Assembly (NCBI RefSeq): GCF_003946395.1 | Contig: NZ_RHNZ01000004.1 | Span: forward strand, 145,006-209,005 | Length of the DNA stretch: 64,000 bases | DNA from: Levilactobacillus fuyuanensis | GTDB lineage: Bacteria > Bacillota > Bacilli > Lactobacillales > Lactobacillaceae | Direction: 5' to 3' | Shown: positions 8,696 through 17,435 of the stretch, in pieces | Layout: each line of letters starts with the position of its first letter | Numbering within the stretch: position 1 is the first letter of the stretch | Translations under genes and position numbers: made by a program | The notes under the pieces: generated by a model | What the model saw: only the letters and a program-made list of their open reading frames with translations | Told to the model about the DNA's origin: nothing | The model's database searches: none

Positions 8696-9330
8696 TTCAT
8701 ATCTTTCAAGCATACGGAGGCACACTCCTCTATGGCCTTGGCCAAACGCTGTTGTGTAGCTTCATCGCATTGATTTTTAGTCTGATTATCGGGACGTTCT
8801 TTGCTTTACTGGAGGAATCACCAAGCAAGATCGGTCGGCGTATTGCGCGGGCTTATATCGAGCTCTTTCGGAACATTCCACTGCTGGTAATCACGATGTT
8901 CTTCTACGTCGTCTTCCCGCTGTACGTGGTCAAGATGAACGGGTTTACCGCCGGTACGATTGGGTTGACGCTCTACACGTCTTCCTTTATCGCCGAAACG
9001 GTGCGGGCGGGGATTCAATCCGTCGACTCCGGTCAAATGGAAGGCTCACGGTCCAATGGGTTTACGTACTGGCAAGCCATGCGTTATGTGGTGTTGCCTC
9101 AGGCCTTTCGCTACGTTATTCCACCACTGGGTAATCAATTCGTGAACCTGGTCAAGAACTCGTCGACGTTAGCCTTCGTCGGTGGGTTTGATCTGATGTA
9201 TCAAGGAAACGTCATCGCCTCGAGTTCACTGGAAACCATGGCGGCTTACTCCGCCGTGGGGGTCCTTTACTTGATTATTACGATGCCAATCAGTTACTAC
9301 ATGCGCTACTTGGAAAAGCGGTTAGCTTAA
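8692..9330 (+). CDS. Amino acid ABC transporter permease 1
   Basis: This 212-residue inner-membrane permease of the HisMQ type has about five transmembrane helices. It carries the family coupling loop GSRSNGFTYWQAMRYVVLPQAF, which contacts the ATPase. It probably forms a heterodimer with the next permease. The ATG overlaps the stop of the binding-protein gene by four bases. Confidence 0.92.
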   Translation: MIHIFQAYGGTLLYGLGQTLLCSFIALIFSLIIGTFFALLEESPSKIGRRIARAYIELFRNIPLLVITMFFYVVFPLYVVKMNGFTAGTIGLTLYTSSFIAETVRAGIQSVDSGQMEGSRSNGFTYWQAMRYVVLPQAFRYVIPPLGNQFVNLVKNSSTLAFVGGFDLMYQGNVIASSSLETMAAYSAVGVLYLIITMPISYYMRYLEKRLA

Positions 9331-9346
9331 GGGGAGGAGAATCATT

Positions 9347-10003
9347 ATGCTGCAAAATTTTATTGATGCCTATTCTCCCGACAACCTGCGCTACCTGCTC
9401 GGGGGCTTATGGATTACGATTCTGGTTTCCGTCGTCTCGATTATTGGGAGTTTTATTATCGGGTCGATTCTCGGTGTGATTCGCTATGTGAAGATTAAAT
9501 ATTTATCGGCAGTCGTTGGGTTTATCATCGATGTCATTCGAAACCTGCCGTTGCTGTTGATCCTGTTCTTTACCTACTTTGGGTTACCCAACCTGGGGGT
9601 CAAGCCGGAGATTATTCCGGCGGCCATCTTAGCCATGACTATCTTTGAGTCCACAATGCTCGCTGAAATTGTGCGTTCTGGGATTCAAGCGGTCGACTCC
9701 GGTCAGATGGAAGGGGCCCGAGCCAACGGACTCACTTACTGGCAAGGACTGTGGCACATTGTGTTGCCACAAGCCTTGGTCAAAATGATTCCGGCCATCG
9801 TGAGCCAATTTATCTCATTGGTTAAGGACACGTCTCTGGCGACGATTATCCTATTGCCAGAAATGCTGTTCCGGTCACAGATTATTTATGGGCAAAACAC
9901 CAATTACATTATTCCAATGTTTGTGGCGATTGCTTTGATGTACTTCGTCGTTTGTTACCTGCTATCGCTCCTATCACGCTACTTGGAAAAGCGCCAAGCA
10001 TAA
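9347..10003 (+). CDS. Amino acid ABC transporter permease 2
   Basis: This 218-residue second permease of the pair has the coupling loop GARANGLTYWQGLWHIVLPQ and about five helices. It has AGGGGAGGAG before the start. It is the last gene of the operon, and its TAA stop falls within the imperfect left arm of structured element A4. Confidence 0.92.
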   Translation: MLQNFIDAYSPDNLRYLLGGLWITILVSVVSIIGSFIIGSILGVIRYVKIKYLSAVVGFIIDVIRNLPLLLILFFTYFGLPNLGVKPEIIPAAILAMTIFESTMLAEIVRSGIQAVDSGQMEGARANGLTYWQGLWHIVLPQALVKMIPAIVSQFISLVKDTSLATIILLPEMLFRSQIIYGQNTNYIIPMFVAIALMYFVVCYLLSLLSRYLEKRQA

Positions 10004-10250
10004 ATTGCGTTGGATTGTGTCAGTGTGCCGCCTGCGGTAGCCAGGGATTCCGCCGCTGTGGGGACCGGTGAAAGCCTGAGAAGCGGTCTTTCACCTCGAC
10101 TTTAAGCCACACCAAGTTCGGGTGTGGCTTAAAGCTCGTCCCATGCTGTAACCCCGGGAAGAACCTATCGCCCGGGCTAACACCATCGTCACGGCTGGCT
10201 GCATCCTTGGCTGCCTCCGGCTCTACGTGACAGCTCTGACAAAAATTATG
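10000..10250 (+). repeat. Structured intergenic element, subfamily A, copy A4
   Basis: The core is 10029-10222, sense and 25 bases after the amino acid ABC operon. Hairpin 1 is GGTGAAAG/CTTTCACC around GCC-TGAGAAGC-GG. Hairpin 3 has the CCCGGG/CCCGGG base. The flanks (from CATAA at the operon stop, and to TTATG at 10250) are only partly complementary. They match best at CATAA/TTATG and GTGTCA/TGACA, so the arm assignment is weaker here. Confidence 0.8.
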
Positions 10251-10367
10251 TTTGGGCTGTGACCGTAGCGTGTTGGTGATTGATAAATGGTTGTTGACGA
10301 GTATTCTGCTAATAACCATGCAATGGCGTTTAACTGATAGTGTACTGAAATTAAGATAATTAAATTG

Positions 10368-10414
10368 AGAATAGCCATCAACACATTCGGTTTGAGTGTG
10401 TTGATGGCTATTCT
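10368..10414. terminator. Perfect 18-bp hairpin between convergent transcripts
   Basis: AGAATAGCCATCAACACA (10368-10385) and its exact complement (10397-10414) surround an 11-base loop. There is no T run on the plus side and only a T-rich tail on the minus side. It may end the amino acid ABC transcript that continues through element A4, or act as a shared structure. It is unlike the A/B elements. Confidence 0.5.
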
Positions 10415-10494
10415 GCGTGGAACTAACTTTTCTAATGTCAGTATGGAAATGTTCGGTGAATGATTTAAAAGATTGTAAAAACTGGCTAGTTCGA

Positions 10495-10730
10495 TTGGAA
10501 CTGATCGTTAAGGGTTAACTTAGCCAGAGGAGGTCAGGGGTGGAGCCAGCTGTGATGGCGATGTTAGACCATGGTTTTCGGTCTTACATCGCGGGACGTG
10601 TTTGGAAACTCGTCTGGGCCTGACGAGGTTTCAAATCGAACTGGAAGCCCGTTCTTTGGCTGGAAGTGGTCCCCACAGCAGGTGGAACCCCTGACAGCCG
10701 CAGGCGACAACCACTAACGTTCAGGGCCAA
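10495..10730 (-). repeat. Structured intergenic element, subfamily A, copy A5
   Basis: The core is 10522-10706, sense relative to hflX (minus strand) but beyond its terminator. Hairpin 3 is GCGATGTAAGACC/GGTCTAACATCGC, changed at both sides relative to other copies. Hairpin 1 is poorly paired here because CTGGAAGCC faces GGCTGGAAG. The arms 10495-10510 and 10715-10730 match at 13 of 16 positions (TTGG, CTGA and CGTTA blocks). Confidence 0.82.
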
Positions 10731-10731
10731 A

Positions 10732-10768
10732 TAAAAATCATCCTCAACTGATGTGGGGATGATTTTTT
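10732..10768 (-). terminator. Bidirectional terminator at the end of hflX
   Basis: AAAATCATCC and GGATGATTTT are complementary around a 12-base loop, with T tracts on both strands. It lies just after the hflX stop, so element A5 lies beyond it. Confidence 0.85.
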
Positions 10769-10771
10769 GAC

Positions 10772-12049
10772 TTATTCAGTAACTACGAATTTCTTGAAGC
10801 GGTCGAAGTCAGCCTGTTGTAGCTCAACCTTCAACGCCGTTCCTTCAGCCTCGTAGTTGGTATCCAGAACATTAGCGTTTTCGTTTAAGTATGAGACGAT
10901 TTCGCCATCTGAGAAAGGTACCAGGAAGTTAGCCGTGACGTAGTTGTGGAAGACCTTTTCCTTCATTGCCTTGACTAACAGGGCAACGGAATCAGGGTCC
11001 TTGGCCGACAGAATCAGTTGATCGCCGACGCGACTCGGGTAGCTTGCTTCCGTCAGATCGGCCTTGTTAAAGACCGTGATCATTGGCACATCGGTCACGC
11101 CGATCTCTTCCAGCGTCTTCTCCGTGGTGGCCATCATGGCTTCACGGTTCGGGTCGGCGTAGTCCACGACTTGAACCAGTAAGTCGGCACTAGCAGCTTC
11201 GGCTAACGTGGAACGGAAGGCCTTGACCAGTTGGGTTGGCAATTGGCTCACGAACCCAACCGTATCACTCAACAGCAGCTTCTTTTGGTCGGGAAAGATC
11301 AGCTGTCGAACACTGGTGTCCAGCGTGGCGAACAGCATATCCTTGACGAAAACTTGTTTGTCTTCACTCTTCCCAAATTCACGGACGAGGGCGTTCATTA
11401 ACGTTGACTTCCCAGCGTTGGTGTACCCGACTAGGGCAACGGAAGGTAATTCGTTACGTTCCCGTTGTTGCCGTTGGGTAGCCGCTGCCTGGGTGATTTC
11501 CTTGAGTTCGTGGTTGACGTGATTGATGGAACGTTGAATGGTCCGACGACTCATTTCAGTCTGTGATTCACCAGAACCACGGTTGGTGAAGCCACCGCCA
11601 CCACCGCTACCAGTCTGCTGGTCCAGCCGTTGTGAGGCGCTGGTGTGCAGACGGGGCAGTTGGTATTGCAACATGGCCAGTTGAACCTGTAGCTTGGCTT
11701 CGCGAGACTGTGCCCGGTTGGCGAAGATTTCAAGAATCAGGCCGGTGCGGTCAATGATTCTGGCCTTCGTCCCGTTCTCTAGGTTCCGAATCTGGCTGGG
11801 GGTCAGCTCGTCATTGACGATAATGATGTCGACACCATCATCGGCGACAATTTGGGCTAATTCCTCAACCTTCCCAGTACCGAAGTAGGTACCAGGGTTG
11901 GGCTTGGGCAAAGATTGTTGAATCTCTTCTGCCACAGTCATGTTATTAGCTTCTACCAAATTTCTAAGTTCCGTCATGGAGTAGTTAAACGTGGATTGAC
12001 CAGCGTTTAGACCAATCGTGATGACGGGTGTTCGTGGGGCTTCTTCCAA
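10772..12049 (-). CDS. hflX: GTPase HflX
   Basis: This 425-residue HflX-family GTPase binds the large ribosomal subunit and rescues or splits stalled ribosomes under stress. It has the N-terminal HflX domain with the glycine-rich linker (GSGGGGGFTNRGSGE, about 147-161) and a coiled region. The GTPase domain has G1 GYTNAGKST (208-216), G3 DTVGF and G4 NKAD. The start is TTG, with AAAGGAGGG eight bases upstream; no in-frame ATG gives a better start. It is a single gene, divergent from oppA1. Confidence 0.95.
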   Translation of the reverse strand: MEEAPRTPVITIGLNAGQSTFNYSMTELRNLVEANNMTVAEEIQQSLPKPNPGTYFGTGKVEELAQIVADDGVDIIIVNDELTPSQIRNLENGTKARIIDRTGLILEIFANRAQSREAKLQVQLAMLQYQLPRLHTSASQRLDQQTGSGGGGGFTNRGSGESQTEMSRRTIQRSINHVNHELKEITQAAATQRQQRERNELPSVALVGYTNAGKSTLMNALVREFGKSEDKQVFVKDMLFATLDTSVRQLIFPDQKKLLLSDTVGFVSQLPTQLVKAFRSTLAEAASADLLVQVVDYADPNREAMMATTEKTLEEIGVTDVPMITVFNKADLTEASYPSRVGDQLILSAKDPDSVALLVKAMKEKVFHNYVTANFLVPFSDGEIVSYLNENANVLDTNYEAEGTALKVELQQADFDRFKKFVVTE

Positions 12050-12080
12050 AAGATCACCCTCCTTTAAAGTCTATGACTTG

Positions 12081-12089
12081 AGTATAACA
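12081..12089 (-). promoter_or_regulatory. Extended -10 promoter of hflX
   Basis: On the minus strand, TGTTATACT fits the extended -10 pattern TGnTATACT about 30 bases before the TTG start. No good -35 box is present. Confidence 0.5.
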
Positions 12090-12396
12090 TGTTTGCTCAC
12101 AAGCGAATAAAGATTAGCTGGGGTAAGTAAGGTGTGATTAGGCCCATTGATGGTTTTGGCGAAAAAGTACGATGTTGACCGGGTGAAACCAACGAATTAA
12201 AAATATTTTATTATGGATATCTCATTTTTAGACAGAATGATGTGCGCACGAATGAATAAAAATTGAATTGCAATGAATGCCTATTTAACAGCGTATATGA
12301 CTGCCTTGATTAGAAAGCATTAGCTTATTCGGTGCTGCTGATTGCTGGAATTGTCGATAAAAAGTGAATAAATTTCCACAAAATTAAAAATCAGCA
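12090..12396. other. Gene-free stretch between hflX and oppA1
   Basis: This is an AT-rich divergent intergenic region. No coding region, repeat or recognised RNA was found before the oppA1 promoter. Confidence 0.5.
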
Positions 12397-12425
12397 TTGA
12401 TTCTCATTGAACTTTAATCTACAAT
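12397..12425 (+). promoter_or_regulatory. Promoter of oppA1 with shared oppA spacer motif
   Basis: -35 TTGATT (12397-12402) and -10 TACAAT (12420-12425) have a 17-base spacer. The -35 and spacer (CTCATTG then TTTAATC) are nearly the same as at oppA2 and related at oppA3, suggesting a common regulator site. A 190-base leader follows, with a hairpin near 12508-12533 (CGGATAT/ATATCCG). Confidence 0.7.
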
Positions 12426-12616
12426 AGTTGCTGTTGCTTAGTCAACGGGCAAGCTCTATTTGAGCCGTTAGTGTTCGGACAATCGATGATTAGGGTGGTT
12501 GTGAGTCGGATATTTCCTGAGAGGGATATCCGGGCACGATGACTTGCCAATCGGTGACGCGAGTCGGAATTAACGTCGCAATGTGAGTATTACATATTTA
12601 GAGGGGTCGGAATTTT

Positions 12617-14248
12617 ATGAAGGTAAAGTCAATCGTCAAATTAGGGGCGGTGGCAGCGCTGGCAACAGTTTCATTAGCAGCGTGTGGCACTTCCTCTAGC
12701 AGTAGCAAGCAGGCTAAGGATCAAACCTTAACCTGGATGGAAAGTTCTACCTTACCAACGATGGATAATTCGCTGGCAACCGATGTCGTTTCCGGTGAAA
12801 CGTTGAACAACACGGGTGAAGGTTTGCTGAAGTTCGGTAAGAACAGTAGCACCCATCCCGGGGTTGCCAAGAGTTACACCAAGTCCAAGGACGGGAAGAC
12901 TTACACATTTAACTTGCGGAAGTCTAACTGGAGTAACGGGGACAAAGTAACGGCTCGTGATTTCGTTTACGGGTGGCAACGCACTGTCAACCCGAAGACG
13001 GGGTCACAATACGCCTACCTTTACGCTGACGTGGTAAATGCCAACGCCATTATGAAGGGCAAGAAGGCCGTTTCTACGTTAGGAATCAAGGCTGTCGGTG
13101 ACTACAAGGTTAAGGTTACCTTGGTGCACCCAGTCAGCTACTTCCCAACGTTAGTTGCTCAGACTGCCTTCTTCCCACAAAACAAGACGGTCGTGACGAA
13201 GTACGGCAAGAAGTACGCCACGAATGCCAAGGACAACGTCTACAACGGTGCCTTCAAGCTGACCTACTGGACCGGGACGTCAGATAACTGGACGCTTTCC
13301 AAGAACAGTAAGTACTGGGATGCTAAGAACGTGAAGTTGGACAAGATCAAGTTCAGCGCCGTTAAGGACCCCCAAACCGCTCTGAGTCAATACCAGAGTG
13401 GCAAGTTGGATGCCATCTACTTGAGCGGTCAACAACCTAAAAACTACAAGAACGACAAGGATTACCATGCTCGTAACAGTTCTCGGGTCACTTACATCGA
13501 ATTAAACCAAAAGAAAGACTCTATGATGCGCAACAAGAAGGCCCGTCAAGCCTTGTCTCTGGTCTTGAACCGGAAGCAATTTGTCAATAAGGTCATGGAC
13601 GATGGTTCTAAGGTCGCTACTGGGATCGTTACCAGTGGTTTGGCTATCCGTAACGGTAAGGACTTTGCCCAAGAAGGCACGATTCCTGCTGCCACGGAAC
13701 ACAACGTTGCCAAGGCCCAAAAGCTTTGGAAGCAAGCATTGAAGGAAACTGGCCGGAAGAACTACTCATTGACCTTGATGGCCGATGACACCGCCGAAGG
13801 TAAGAGCACGACCGAATACGTTCAAAGTCAATGGTCCAAGCTGTCTAACTTCAAGGTTACCAACTCAAACTTGCCATACAAGACCCGGTTAGCTCGGTCT
13901 GCCTCTGGTCAATTTGACGCCGTCGTTACGCTTTGGGGTGCCGACTTCCCTGACCCAATCACCGACTTGTCACTCTTCACGTCCGACAACACCTACAACA
14001 ATGGTAAGTGGTCGAACAAGACTTACGACAAGCTGATCAATGATGCCACGACCACGAACGCTAACAAGCCAGCCGCTCGTTGGCAGAACATGATTGATGC
14101 CCAAAAGGTTCTGTTGAAGGACCAAGGGATCATCCCTGTTTCACAAAGTGGTAAGCCACAATTGGTTAAGTCCAAGGTTAAGGGTGTCGTTTACTTCCCT
14201 GTCAGCTCTAACTGGGACTTCAGCAAAGCCTACATCGCTAACAAGTAA
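12617..14248 (+). CDS. oppA: Oligopeptide-binding lipoprotein OppA, paralog 1
   Basis: This 543-residue extracellular peptide receptor (SBP family 5) delivers oligopeptides to OppBCDF. The signal peptide ends in lipobox LAAC with Cys23. A serine/lysine linker and the two-lobed binding domain follow, with family landmarks YTFNLRKSNWSNGDKVTARD, DFVYGWQRT and YNGAFKLTYWTGTSDNWTL. It is closely similar to the next two genes, so the set arose by tandem duplication. It has its own promoter and terminator, so it is transcribed singly. The stop codon lies within the left arm of structured element A6. The site GAGGGGTCGGA is shared with oppA2. Confidence 0.93.
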   Translation: MKVKSIVKLGAVAALATVSLAACGTSSSSSKQAKDQTLTWMESSTLPTMDNSLATDVVSGETLNNTGEGLLKFGKNSSTHPGVAKSYTKSKDGKTYTFNLRKSNWSNGDKVTARDFVYGWQRTVNPKTGSQYAYLYADVVNANAIMKGKKAVSTLGIKAVGDYKVKVTLVHPVSYFPTLVAQTAFFPQNKTVVTKYGKKYATNAKDNVYNGAFKLTYWTGTSDNWTLSKNSKYWDAKNVKLDKIKFSAVKDPQTALSQYQSGKLDAIYLSGQQPKNYKNDKDYHARNSSRVTYIELNQKKDSMMRNKKARQALSLVLNRKQFVNKVMDDGSKVATGIVTSGLAIRNGKDFAQEGTIPAATEHNVAKAQKLWKQALKETGRKNYSLTLMADDTAEGKSTTEYVQSQWSKLSNFKVTNSNLPYKTRLARSASGQFDAVVTLWGADFPDPITDLSLFTSDNTYNNGKWSNKTYDKLINDATTTNANKPAARWQNMIDAQKVLLKDQGIIPVSQSGKPQLVKSKVKGVVYFPVSSNWDFSKAYIANK

Positions 14249-14481
14249 TCTGTGCGTTTGTATCGCCTGCGGCAGTCAGGGATTCCGCCTGCTGTGGGGA
14301 CCGCCTGCAGCCAAAGGGCGGGCTTCCGGCTCGGTTTGAAACCTCGCGCGGGTCATGCGAGTTTCCAAACGCGTCCCATGGTGTAACCTCGGGAAGAACC
14401 TAGCGCCCGAGCTAACACCATCGTCACTGTAGGACTGCATCCCTGACTGCCTCCGGCTGTGCTACACAGATTAAGTGTTGC
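14237..14481 (+). repeat. Structured intergenic element, subfamily A, copy A6
   Basis: The core is 14264-14458, in sense directly after oppA1 and before its terminator, so it should be part of the mRNA. The left arm (14237-14254) is the last codons and stop codon of oppA1. The right arm (14465-14481) is complementary over TAATCTGTG plus AACA and GC, with two mismatches and one bulge. Hairpin 1 has GCC-AAAGGGC-GGGC at its tip and imperfect flanks. Confidence 0.87.
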
Positions 14482-14527
14482 TCGCCGATGAAGTGGGTGT
14501 GTTTTCAAAATTTGTCAAAGTTATCGG

Positions 14528-14566
14528 AACTCTCAGAAGTTGTAACTGACTTCTGGGAGTTTTTTT
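14528..14566 (+). terminator. Terminator of oppA1
   Basis: AACTCTCAGAAGT (14528-14540) pairs with ACTTCTGGGAGTT (14549-14561), followed by T's. It lies downstream of element A6. Confidence 0.88.
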
Positions 14567-14731
14567 AGTATCCGTTGAGATTCCCTTCTTTGGGAAAATG
14601 CGGGCGTCAGTGACCTTGGTAGCCTTATTGTCAGCCACAATGAGTCCCTGCTGAAATATTTTTCAGGGGGCAGTAACTCAATGTTTGCGGCAGTTGGCGG
14701 CGTTTTAAAAGCGAAAGATTAAAATTTACTA

Positions 14732-14760
14732 TTGATTCTCATTGTTTTATAATCTAATAT
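14732..14760 (+). promoter_or_regulatory. Promoter of oppA2
   Basis: -35 TTGATT (14732-14737), a 17-base spacer and -10 TAATAT (14755-14760). The spacer starts CTCATTG and ends TAATC, as at oppA1. Confidence 0.7.
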
Positions 14761-14812
14761 ATTCTTCAACGTTATGTCACTTGAGGATAATTTGTGAAGG
14801 GGTCGGAATTAT

Positions 14813-16438
14813 ATGAGGGTTAAGTCAATTGCCAAGTTAGGGGCGGTAGCGGCGTTAGCGACGATTTCGTTAGCGGCGTGTGGTACCAGCTCCAACGATA
14901 ATAAGGCCAAGAATCAAACGGTTCACGTCATGGAGACCTCCGCGTTAGCGTCAATGGATAATGCCAAGGCCACCGATATCATTTCCGGTGAAACACTGAA
15001 TAACACAGGTGAGGGCCTGTTGCGGTTCGGCAAGAACAGTAAGACACTGCCTGGGTTGGCGAAGAGTTACAGCAAATCCAAGGATGGGCTGACTTACACG
15101 TTTAACCTCCGGAAGTCACAATGGAGCAACGGTGAGAAGCTGACGGCTCAGGACTTCGTCTACGCATGGCGGCGGACCGTTGCGCCGAAGACCAGCTCAC
15201 AGTACGCTTATCTCTACGCCGACATTAAGAATGCGAATGCGGTTATGAACGGCAAGAAGGCGCCGACTGCGCTGGGAGTTAAGAAGGATGGGGACTACAA
15301 GTTAGTCGTTACCTTGGCCCACCCAGTGAGTTACTTCCCGACGCTGGTCGCACAACAGTGTTTCTACCCCGTCAACAAGGGAGCCGTCGACAAGTACGGC
15401 AGTAAATACGCTAGCAACGCCAAAACCAACGTCTACAACGGGCCATTCAAGCTGACCTCATGGACCGGGACGTCTGATAACTGGACGTTGACCAAGAACA
15501 AGAAGTACTGGAATGCCAAGGTCGTGAAGCTACAGCACGTGAAATACAGTGCCGTGAAGGATCCACAGACGGCTTTGAGTCAATACCAGAGTGGTAAGTT
15601 GGACATCATTTCACTGAGTGGCCAACAACCTAAGAACTACAAGAACAACAAGGAATTCCATTCCCGGAAGAGTTCCCGGATCAACTACGTGGAACTGAAC
15701 CAACGGAAGGATACCATGTTAAAGAACACGAAGGCTCGGCAAGCCTTGTCGATGGTCATCAACCGTAAGCAGTACGTAAACAAGGTGCTGCAAGATGGCT
15801 CAACGCCAGCGACCGGGATCGTTTCTACCGGCTTAGCTATCCGTAACGGTAAGGACTTTGCCAAGGAAGCAACCGTGCCATCAGCAACGGATTACAATTT
15901 AGCCAAGGCCCAGAAGTTATGGAACCAGGCCCTGAAGGAAACTGGACGGACGAGCTACTCACTGACCTTATTGGGTGACGATACGCCAGCCGGTAAATCC
16001 GCAACTGAGTACATCCAAAGTCAATGGGGTAAGCTGGATCACTTCAAGGTGACGAATTCCAACATTCCTTACAAGACGCGGTTATCTCGGTCACAAAATG
16101 GCCAGTTCCAAGCCGTTGTCAGTGGCTGGAGTGCTGACTTCCCAGACCCAATCACCGACCTGTCCCTCTTCACCACGGGGAACACGTACAACAATGGGAG
16201 ATGGTCTTCCAAGGCTTACGACAAGCTGATCAACGATGCGACGATCACCAATGCCAACAAGCCAGGTGCTCGGTGGCAGAACCTCGTGGATGCCCAGAAG
16301 GTCCTGCTGAAGGACCAAGGGATCATTCCGTTCTACCAGACAGGGATGCCACAATTAGTGAAGTCTAAGGTCAAGGGTGTCGTCTACTTCCCAGTCGGCG
16401 CCAATTGGGATTACAGCCGGGCCTACATTGCTAAGTAG
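14813..16438 (+). CDS. oppA: Oligopeptide-binding lipoprotein OppA, paralog 2
   Basis: This 541-residue peptide receptor has lipobox LAAC (Cys23) and the same landmarks as paralog 1 (NLRKSQWSNGEKLTAQD, YNGPFKLTSWTGTSDNWTL). Differences in pocket-proximal segments (VHVMETSAL, DIISLSGQQ) may shift peptide preference. That is inference from the divergence, not known specificity. The leader is only 52 bases, with GAAGGGGTCGGA as the ribosome site. It is monocistronic: promoter, gene, element A7, terminator. Confidence 0.93.
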   Translation: MRVKSIAKLGAVAALATISLAACGTSSNDNKAKNQTVHVMETSALASMDNAKATDIISGETLNNTGEGLLRFGKNSKTLPGLAKSYSKSKDGLTYTFNLRKSQWSNGEKLTAQDFVYAWRRTVAPKTSSQYAYLYADIKNANAVMNGKKAPTALGVKKDGDYKLVVTLAHPVSYFPTLVAQQCFYPVNKGAVDKYGSKYASNAKTNVYNGPFKLTSWTGTSDNWTLTKNKKYWNAKVVKLQHVKYSAVKDPQTALSQYQSGKLDIISLSGQQPKNYKNNKEFHSRKSSRINYVELNQRKDTMLKNTKARQALSMVINRKQYVNKVLQDGSTPATGIVSTGLAIRNGKDFAKEATVPSATDYNLAKAQKLWNQALKETGRTSYSLTLLGDDTPAGKSATEYIQSQWGKLDHFKVTNSNIPYKTRLSRSQNGQFQAVVSGWSADFPDPITDLSLFTTGNTYNNGRWSSKAYDKLINDATITNANKPGARWQNLVDAQKVLLKDQGIIPFYQTGMPQLVKSKVKGVVYFPVGANWDYSRAYIAK

Positions 16439-16657
16439 TGTTTGCGCGCCTGCGACAGTCAGAGATTCCGCCTGCTGTGGGGACCGGTGAAAGCCTGAGA
16501 AGCGGTCTTTCACCTCGACTTTAAGCCACGCCAGGTTCGGGCGTAGCTCAAAGCTCGTCCCATGCTGTAACCCCGGGAAGAATCTAACACCCGGGCTAAC
16601 ACCATCGACACAGCTGGCTTCATCCCTGACTGTCTCCGGCTACACTATATTAGCAAT
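16427..16657 (+). repeat. Structured intergenic element, subfamily A, copy A7
   Basis: The core is 16447-16641, directly after oppA2 and before its terminator. The left arm ATTGCTAAGTAGTGT (16427-16441) contains the oppA2 stop codon. The right arm ACACTATATTAGCAAT (16642-16657) complements it at 14 positions with one small internal loop. Hairpin 1 is GGTGAAAG/CTTTCACC, as in A4. Confidence 0.88.
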
Positions 16658-16697
16658 GTAGTCGCTACTGTACCTGCCCGTATCCTATAGTATTATC

Positions 16698-16739
16698 AAG
16701 AGTTCTCTGAAAGGTATTTAACTTCGGAGAACTCTTTTT
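16698..16739 (+). terminator. Terminator of oppA2
   Basis: AAGAGTTCTC and GAGAACTCTT form the stem, followed by T's. It lies downstream of element A7. Confidence 0.88.
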
Positions 16740-17341
16740 CTGCTTCAGAGAGAGACACCGTCCTGAGAGCCTGCTGGTGCGTTTGCATAGGATTAGCGTC
16801 CTATATGGCAGATGGGGCTGATTTATCGTCACCTGAGGGATTTTAAAGCGATTTACGGCGGCTCTTGAGGTCGTTCAGGGTTAATTTCGTTTTTAGTCAA
16901 AAGCAGTGGCAATTTTCTCATAATTCGGTTTTCTACATAAATTGAATAATATTCATAAATTAATAGTGGGTGCAATCGGTACATCACTCGAGAATGAGCG
17001 GGGTGGTGATGCGTCTAGACCATTAAAAATCCTAATTACGTTCTCAGCTTTCCGGGTTTAGCGTTTTACGAAAGCCGTGGTACAGCGGCAATTATCTGAC
17101 ATTGTGGTGACACATGGACTTGGTGATTGTTGTCGGACTAGGGCTGTTGGGAAAGTGTGGGGATCGGTTAGTACGGTGACTAATCATAATGAATGTATAA
17201 TAGGTAAATATTTATGTAAGCGTTATCTCAGAATTATCACTAAAATGAGAAAAATTATACTCAAAAATTTTATTTTTGCACAACGAATACCCGTCTAACG
17301 GCGTTTGTAACTGTATATTTAAATTTTATTAGTTTTTACCA
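16740..17341. other. Long gene-free region upstream of oppA3
   Basis: No credible gene was found; a 73-residue open frame at 17077-17298 has no convincing ribosome site or protein-like pattern. A near-perfect CcpA cre-like site, TGTAAGCGTTATCT, lies at 17215-17228 (13 of 14 positions). A CATCAC/GTGATG hairpin lies near 16982-17011. This region is longer than the matching gaps before oppA1 and oppA2. Confidence 0.45.
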
Positions 17342-17370
17342 TTGATTTTAATTGTTTTCTAATATACAAT
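17342..17370 (+). promoter_or_regulatory. Promoter of oppA3
   Basis: -35 TTGATT (17342-17347), a 17-base spacer and -10 TACAAT (17365-17370). The spacer keeps the ATTG and TAAT blocks seen at oppA1 and oppA2. Confidence 0.7.
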
Positions 17371-17435
17371 TGGAAACATCAAATTTGAGGATGTCAATTT
17401 ATTTCACTAACAACACATAGAGGGGTTGGATATCA

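Noticed and set aside
12397..12425. Fur box in the TTGATTCTCATTG stretch at the oppA promoters
   Set aside because: It has partial similarity to the Fur consensus but no inverted symmetry; better explained as -35 plus a shared unknown site.
12440..12600. Possible T-box or riboswitch in the oppA1 leader (GGGTGG block and hairpins)
   Set aside because: The block lacks the full T-box consensus and no specifier stem or antiterminator/terminator pair is visible; oppA2 lacks the region altogether.
16970..17040. GGGGTGGTGATG resembling a T-box core before oppA3
   Set aside because: It is part of a simple CATCAC/GTGATG hairpin with no terminator following.
17077..17298. 73-residue open frame upstream of oppA3
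   Set aside because: No ribosome site, a cysteine/arginine-scattered composition and no conserved pattern.
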